DNA of 64,000 nucleotides. It comes from Pseudomonas fluorescens (lineage in GTDB: Bacteria; Pseudomonadota; Gammaproteobacteria; Pseudomonadales; Pseudomonadaceae). Position numbers and translations under genes: made by a program. The DNA lies in assembly GCF_902497875.1 (NCBI RefSeq), contig NZ_CABVHY010000004.1, forward strand, positions 1 through 64,000, in the 5' to 3' direction. The notes beneath the pieces were generated by a model. It saw only the letters and a program-made list of their open reading frames with translations. It was not told the DNA's origin and ran no database searches. Numbering within the stretch: position 1 is the first letter of the stretch; every line of letters begins with the position of its first letter. Below are positions 59,067-64,000 of this stretch, piece by piece.

Positions 59067-61583
59067 ATGGGCAATTTGACGCAAGACACCATGCCGGTGA
59101 TCCGCGAGCTGTCGGACTTTGATCGGCGCTCCGGCAATTTGCTGGAACGGCTGGTGTTCAACCATCGTCCACTGTTCATGCTGCTCATGACGCTGGTCAC
59201 TGTGGTGCTGGGTTATATGGCGGTGACTCGCCTGGAACTGCGTCCCAGCTTTGAGAAAATGATTCCGCAGAGCCAGCCGTACATCCAGAACTATCTCGAG
59301 AACCGCAAGTCGCTGCGCGGCCTGGGCAACACAGTGCGCGTGGTGGTGGAAAACACCCAGGGCGACATCTTCGATCCGGAATACCTGGCTGTCCTCAAAC
59401 AGGTCAATGATGAACTGTTCCTCACCGAAGGCGTCGACCGTGCCTGGATGAAGTCGCTGTGGAGCCCGACCGTGCGCTGGACCGAAGTGACCGAGGAAGG
59501 CTTCCAGGGCGGTCCGGTGATGCCTGACGCTTATCAGGGCGATGCGGCCGGCATCGAGCAGTTGCGACAGAACATCAACCGCGCCGGCATCGTCGGCAGC
59601 CTGGTGGCCAGTGACTACAAGTCGAGCATGTTGATCGTGCCGCTGTTGGACAAGGCTTCGGCCACCGGCCAGAGCCTCGACTACCACACATTCTCCCGGC
59701 TGCTCGAGGAGCGCTTGCGCGACAAGATCGAGTACGGCGGTGACAGCGCCGCGCGCAAGGCCGCAGAGGAGGGCGAGGGCAAGTACAAGGTACGGGTGAT
59801 CGGTTTCGCCAAGCTGATGGGCGACCTGATCGATGGCCTGATCCAGGTGATGATGTTCTTCGGCCTGGCGGTGATCACTTCGCTGGTGATCATCTTCCTC
59901 TACACCCGTTGTGCGCGCAGCACGCTGCTGGTGGTCGGCTGTTCGCTGATCGCGGTGGTCTGGCAACTGGGCATTGTCGCCTGGCTGGGTTATGCCATCG
60001 ATCCGTACTCGGTGCTGGTACCGTTCCTGATCTTCGCCATCGGCGTGTCCCATGCGGCGCAGAAGATGAACGGCATCATGCAGGACATCGCTCGCGGCAC
60101 CCACAGGCTGATTGCCGCACGCTACACCTTCCGCCGGTTGTTCATCGCCGGGGTCACCGCATTGCTGGCCGATGCGGTAGGCTTTGCCGTGCTGATGCTG
60201 ATCGATATTCCGGTGATCCAGGACCTGGCGATTACCGCCAGTATCGGCGTGGCGGTGTTGATCTTCACCTCGTTGCTGCTGATGCCGGTGGCGCTGTCCT
60301 ACATCGGTGTAGGGCGCAAGGCCGCCGAGCGTGCATTGAAGATTGACACCCGCGCCGCCGAGCATCGTGGCTTTGGCAAACTGTGGGATATGCTCGACCG
60401 TTTCACCACCCGCAAGTGGGCCACTGGCACCGTGCTGGTGGCGGTGCTGCTGGGGATCGGCGGTTTTGTGGTCAGCCTGCAACTGAAAATCGGTGACCTC
60501 GACAGCGGGGCGCCGGAGTTGCGCGCGGATTCACGCTACAACCGTGACAACGCCTACATCACCAGCCACTACGCACTGTCCAGCGACCTGTTCGCGGTGA
60601 TGATCAAGACCCCGGCCGAAGGCTGCCTGAACTACCAGACCCTGGTACTGGCCGACCGCCTGGCCTGGGAGCTGCAACAGCACCCGGGGGTACAGGCCAC
60701 CGTGTCACTGGTCAATGCCGTCCGCCAGATCACCGCCGGCACCTACGAGGGCAACCCCAAGCTCAACAACATCCAGCGCAACCAGAACGTGTTGAACTAC
60801 GCGGCGCAGCAGGCCTCGGTCAATGCCCCGGAACTGTTCAATACCGATTGCTCGCTGATGCCGGTGATCGCCTTCCTCAAGGATCACAAGGCCGAGACCC
60901 TGGACGCCATGGTGGCCATCGCCGACCAGTTCGCCCGGGAAAACAGCAGCGACGATCGCCAGTTCCTGCTGGCCGCCGGCAGCGCGGGCATCGAGGCGGC
61001 GACCAACATCGTGGTACGCGAGGCCAACCGCACCATGCTGCTGTACGTCTACCTGGCAGTGACGCTGTTCTGCCTGATCACCTTCCGCAGCTGGCGGGCG
61101 ACGCTGGTGGCGCTGCTGCCGCTGGTGCTGACCTCAATCCTCTGCGAGGCGTTGATGGTGGCCATGGGCATCGGCGTGAAGGTCGCGACCCTGCCGGTCA
61201 TCGCGCTGGGCGTCGGGATCGGCGTGGACTATGCGTTGTACCTGCTCAGCGTGCAGCTGCAGTACCAACGCCAGGGCATGTCGCTGGCGGAGGCCTACCG
61301 CAATGCCGTGGCGTTCACCGGGCGAGTGGTGGGCCTGGTGGGGATTACCCTGGCGGCCGGGGTGGTCTGCTGGATCTGGTCACCGATCAAGTTCCAGGCC
61401 GACATGGGGATCCTGCTGACCTTCATGTTCCTGTGGAACATGCTCGGCGCGCTGATCCTGATTCCGGCGCTGTCGTATTTCCTGTTGAACGACAAACTGC
61501 GCAACAAGCAAACCGTCACGCTGCCTGCAGACCCTGACCCGCAACAGCAAGCTGACGCTGTTGCCGAGGAGTGCGCCCGATGA
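59067..61583 (+). CDS. RND-superfamily transporter (MMPL-type)
   Basis: An 838-residue membrane protein with 12 predicted segments and two periplasmic loops. It is shorter than AcrB-type pumps and resembles MMPL/HpnN-like lipid transporters. An N-terminal cytosolic helix is followed by TM1 (LFMLLMTLVTVVLGYMAVTRLELRPSFEKMIPQSQPYIQNYLENR), and the sterol-sensing-like core has VLVPFLIFAIGVSHAAQKMNGI and LPVIALGVGIGVDYALYLLSV in its two halves. With DUF1302, DUF1329 and the YCF48-like protein it forms an envelope-spanning set for an unknown hydrophobic compound. Confidence 0.9.
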   Translation: MGNLTQDTMPVIRELSDFDRRSGNLLERLVFNHRPLFMLLMTLVTVVLGYMAVTRLELRPSFEKMIPQSQPYIQNYLENRKSLRGLGNTVRVVVENTQGDIFDPEYLAVLKQVNDELFLTEGVDRAWMKSLWSPTVRWTEVTEEGFQGGPVMPDAYQGDAAGIEQLRQNINRAGIVGSLVASDYKSSMLIVPLLDKASATGQSLDYHTFSRLLEERLRDKIEYGGDSAARKAAEEGEGKYKVRVIGFAKLMGDLIDGLIQVMMFFGLAVITSLVIIFLYTRCARSTLLVVGCSLIAVVWQLGIVAWLGYAIDPYSVLVPFLIFAIGVSHAAQKMNGIMQDIARGTHRLIAARYTFRRLFIAGVTALLADAVGFAVLMLIDIPVIQDLAITASIGVAVLIFTSLLLMPVALSYIGVGRKAAERALKIDTRAAEHRGFGKLWDMLDRFTTRKWATGTVLVAVLLGIGGFVVSLQLKIGDLDSGAPELRADSRYNRDNAYITSHYALSSDLFAVMIKTPAEGCLNYQTLVLADRLAWELQQHPGVQATVSLVNAVRQITAGTYEGNPKLNNIQRNQNVLNYAAQQASVNAPELFNTDCSLMPVIAFLKDHKAETLDAMVAIADQFARENSSDDRQFLLAAGSAGIEAATNIVVREANRTMLLYVYLAVTLFCLITFRSWRATLVALLPLVLTSILCEALMVAMGIGVKVATLPVIALGVGIGVDYALYLLSVQLQYQRQGMSLAEAYRNAVAFTGRVVGLVGITLAAGVVCWIWSPIKFQADMGILLTFMFLWNMLGALILIPALSYFLLNDKLRNKQTVTLPADPDPQQQADAVAEECAR

Positions 61584-62590
61584 GCAGCATCGCGCTTGCC
61601 AGTGTCCAGAGTCGCGCGCGCGAGCTGGCGCCGGGCTTTGTCGTCAGTTTGATCGTTGCCGCCGCGGCGACCTTCCTTTCCGAGCATTACGGTGCGCCAG
61701 TGATGCTGTTCGCTCTGTTGCTCGGCATGTGCCTGAACTTTCTCGCCGCCGACGGCAAGTGCAAGGCCGGCATCGAGTTCACTGCGCGCAACGTGCTGCG
61801 CATCGGTGTGGCCTTGCTGGGTATGCGCATCACGCTTGAGCAGATTGCCGCTCTGGGCTGGAAACCAGTGGTACTGGTGGTGATCGTGGTGGTGGCGACC
61901 ATTGGGGTCTCGGTGGTTGCGGCCAGGCTCCTGGGTTTCAAACGCATCTTCGGCCTGCTCACCGGCGGTGCCACGGCTATCTGCGGCGCTTCGGCGGCAC
62001 TGGCACTGGCCGCCGCATTGCCCAACGACCCGCAAAAAGAGCGCGCCACCCTGTTCACTGTGATCGGCGTCTCGGCGCTGTCCACCCTGGCGATGATCCT
62101 CTATCCGATGATCGCCAACTGGGCGGCGCTGTCGCCGCAGGAGGCCGGGGTGTTCCTCGGTGCCACCATCCACGACGTGGCCCAGGTGGTCGGCGCTGGC
62201 TACAGCATGTCCACCGAGACCGGAGATACCGCCACCGTGGTCAAGCTGATGCGTGTGGCCATGCTCCTGCCGGTGATCATCTGCGCGGCCATGGTCACCC
62301 GCATACAGGGAGCCGATCCGACCGGCAAGCGACCGCCGCTGCTACCGATGTTCGCCGTCGGCTTCCTGATCCTTGCCTGCGTCAACAGTACCGGCTGGGT
62401 GCCACAGCTGATCCAGACCGGGGTCAATGAGCTGTCGCGCTGGTGCCTGGTGATTGCCATCAGCGCGCTGGGCATGAAGACCCAGCTCAAGGAGCTGGCC
62501 GCGGTCGGTATCAAGCCGATCCTGTTGATGATCGGCGAAACCGTATTCCTGGCAGCACTGGTGCTGCTGTTACTGCACTGGAGCCGCTGA
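61580..62590 (+). CDS. YeiH/UPF0324-family membrane protein
   Basis: A 336-residue, roughly 10-segment protein of the YeiH family, annotated as putative sulfate exporters with little experimental support. Recognisable stretches: LRIGVALLGMRITLEQIAALG, GLLTGGATAICGASAALALAAALP and GVFLGATIHDVAQVVGAGYSMS. The ATG overlaps the RND stop (ATGA), so it is translationally coupled to the MMPL-type gene. A shared role in moving an organic or sulfonated acid is possible but only inferred. Confidence 0.9.
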   Translation: MSSIALASVQSRARELAPGFVVSLIVAAAATFLSEHYGAPVMLFALLLGMCLNFLAADGKCKAGIEFTARNVLRIGVALLGMRITLEQIAALGWKPVVLVVIVVVATIGVSVVAARLLGFKRIFGLLTGGATAICGASAALALAAALPNDPQKERATLFTVIGVSALSTLAMILYPMIANWAALSPQEAGVFLGATIHDVAQVVGAGYSMSTETGDTATVVKLMRVAMLLPVIICAAMVTRIQGADPTGKRPPLLPMFAVGFLILACVNSTGWVPQLIQTGVNELSRWCLVIAISALGMKTQLKELAAVGIKPILLMIGETVFLAALVLLLLHWSR

Positions 62591-62909
62591 CTGCCGACCC
62601 GCCGCGCATGCGATTGCCGGTGGGTGTTTGCTGTCAGTGCGCTGCCCGGGATTTGAGAACAAGACAAAGAGAATCACCGGTCGATCTGCTCAGCGCAACC
62701 GGTACCCTGTTCAAGTCCGTGGGCAAGACGCCCCGCCCTTGTACGCCGTGCCGGGCTGTTACGTATTGGAGCGTTGAGACTACCGCTTGATCAGCACCCG
62801 GCCAGTTGTCCCGCAAGGTCAAGGCATGGTCCCTGAGCATCCCTATCATATTGCCCATAACAAAACCCGAAATGGGCGATACCCCAACACCCTCCGAGCG
62901 ATTTCATGA
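62591..62909. other. Intergenic region before the acyl-CoA dehydrogenase gene
   Basis: About 315 bp with no supportable gene. An imperfect 8-bp stem (ACCCGCCG / CGGTGGGT, about 62598-62626) shortly after the YeiH-family stop could be a weak terminator. I cannot assign a promoter with confidence. Confidence 0.4.
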
Positions 62910-64000
62910 TGGCTGACTACAAAGCTCCCCTGCGCGATATGCGCTTCGTTCTCAATGAAGTGTTCGAAGTCTCCAAACTGTGGGCCCAACTGCCGGCCCT
63001 GGCCGAAGTGGTGGACGAAGACACCGCCAGCGCGGTCCTCGAAGAAGCCGGCAAACTTATCGCGGGGACCATCGCGCCGCTGAACCGTAGCGGCGACGAA
63101 GAAGGCTGCTCCTGGATCGACGGCGCGGTGAAGACCCCGACTGGCTTCCCCGAGGCCTACCAGACCTACGCCGAAGGTGGCTGGGCCAGTGTCGGTGGTG
63201 ACCCACTGTTCGGTGGCATGGGCATGCCCAAGGTGATTTCTGCCCAGGTCGAGGAAATGCTCAACTCGGCCAACCTGTCGTTCGCCCTGTACTCGATGCT
63301 GACCGCCGGCGCGTGCTTGTCGATCAACGCTCATGCCAGCGAAGAATTGAAAGAGAAGTACCTGCCGAACCTGTACGCCGGTGTCTGGGCCGGTTCCATG
63401 TGCCTGACCGAGCCGCACGCTGGTACTGACCTGGGGATCATTCGCACCAAGGCCCAAGGGCAGGCCGATGGCAGCTACAAGATCAGCGGCACCAAGATCT
63501 TCATTACCGGCGGCGAACACGACCTGACCGAGAACATCATCCATCTGGTATTGGCCAAACTGCCGGATGCACCGGCCGGCCCGAAAGGTATTTCGCTGTT
63601 CCTGGTGCCGAAGTTCATGGTCAACGCCGATGGCCGCCTCGGTGCGCGTAACCCTTTGAGCTGCGGTTCGATTGAACACAAGATGGGCATCCAGGGGGCC
63701 GCGACCTGCGTGATGAACTTCGACGAGGCTGTGGGTTATCTGGTTGGCGAGCCGAACAACGGCCTGGCGGCGATGTTCACCATGATGAACTACGAGCGCC
63801 TGGGCGTTGGTATTCAAGGCCTGGCTACCGGCGAGCGTTCTTACCAGAACGCCGTCGAATACGCCCGTGACCGTCTGCAAAGCCGCTCACCGACCGGTGC
63901 GCAAAACAAGGACAAGGTCGCCGACCCGATCATCGTCCACCCGGACGTGCGTCGCATGTTACTGACCATGAAAGCCTCGAACGAAGGTGGTCGTGCCTTC
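62910..64000 (+). CDS. Acyl-CoA dehydrogenase, N-terminal part (runs off the window)
   Basis: The frame is open to the window end (363 codons visible). It starts MADYKAPLRDMRFVLNEVFEVSKLW, the opening of the larger FadE-like bacterial acyl-CoA dehydrogenases of about 590-600 residues. The FAD/substrate region CLTEPHAGTDLGIIRTKA and then ISGTKIFITGGEHDL are conserved, and CGSIEHKMGIQGAATCVMNFDEAVGYLVGEPNNGL follows. It introduces the trans-2 double bond in acyl-CoA beta-oxidation, passing electrons to ETF. Two adjacent ATGs (62907 and 62910) are possible; the second matches the usual N-terminus. Confidence 0.93.

Noticed and set aside
56339..60482. Two minus-strand frames of more than 500 codons
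   Set aside because: Antisense shadows of the DUF1302/DUF1329, YCF48-like and RND genes, which have signal peptides, membrane segments and ribosome-binding sites.
62846..63880. A 344-codon minus-strand frame
   Set aside because: It lies opposite the acyl-CoA dehydrogenase gene, whose family motifs are clear on the plus strand.

Overview
The window looks like chromosomal DNA of a fluorescent-group Pseudomonas. It has high GC content, clustered Pseudomonas-type REP units (TGTGGGAGCGAGCTTGCTCG and relatives), an OprD-family porin, DUF1302/DUF1329 genes and Pseudomonas-style operon layouts. This is judged from sequence features only; no database search was run. Start codons were chosen from Shine-Dalgarno spacing, ATGA overlaps and signal peptides.

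Layout. 1-3.2 kb: the 5' part of an IS4-type transposase, a membrane diguanylate cyclase, and a repeat-dense intergenic region (tandem REP array, a second repeated element and a GCCAGA hexamer tract). 3.2-4.9 kb: ilvD. 5.1-22.2 kb: a complete Wzx/Wzy-type exopolysaccharide locus on the minus strand. In transcription order it holds an RfaH-like antiterminator, outer-membrane beta-barrel, Wza-like export protein, Wzc-like co-polymerase/tyrosine kinase, initiating glycosyl-phosphate transferase, WecG-type transferase, two GT4 enzymes, Wzy, a GT2, Wzx, GalE, a second GT2 and a secreted GH16 glycosidase. Between galE and the GH16 gene lies a decayed partial copy of the locus: a Wza fragment with a frameshift, an intact paralogous GT2 and a nine-codon Wzx remnant, bracketed by 23-bp imperfect direct repeats.

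22.8-38.4 kb: what appears to be one catabolic regulon. A FadR/FCD-type GntR regulator sits beside a shikimate-dehydrogenase-like gene plus SDR (minus strand). On the plus strand follow a five-gene HAAT-type ABC importer, an OprD-type porin, a second SDR, and a 2-oxoacid/acetoin-dehydrogenase-like complex (fused E1 alpha-beta, VOC protein, E2, E3). A shared motif TG(G/T)TC(A/T)GACA lies just downstream of TTGACA-type promoters for all three transcription units, and a near match lies upstream of the regulator. I infer uptake of a polyhydroxylated (possibly cyclic) compound, oxidation of its alcohols, and thiamine-dependent C-C cleavage to acyl-CoA. The substrate is unknown. This is the best candidate here for an undescribed system.

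38.5-45.3 kb: an LprI/MliC-like lysozyme-inhibitor protein and an RND tripartite efflux operon (adaptor, pump, OprM-type channel). 45.6-54.3 kb: a second catabolic neighbourhood with two paralogous 340-residue AraC-type regulators, an AhpD/CMD-fold protein, an acyl-CoA ligase, a Rieske ferredoxin, an MFS transporter, a BKACE (DUF849) enzyme and an SDR. A tandem 21-bp direct repeat typical of AraC-family operators lies in the divergent promoter region at 52.2 kb and again, orphaned, at 47.3 kb. 54.5-62.6 kb: a DUF1302 / DUF1329 / YCF48-like / MMPL-type RND module followed by a YeiH-family membrane protein. 62.9 kb to the end: the 5' part of an acyl-CoA dehydrogenase gene.

No rRNA, tRNA or CRISPR array was recognised.
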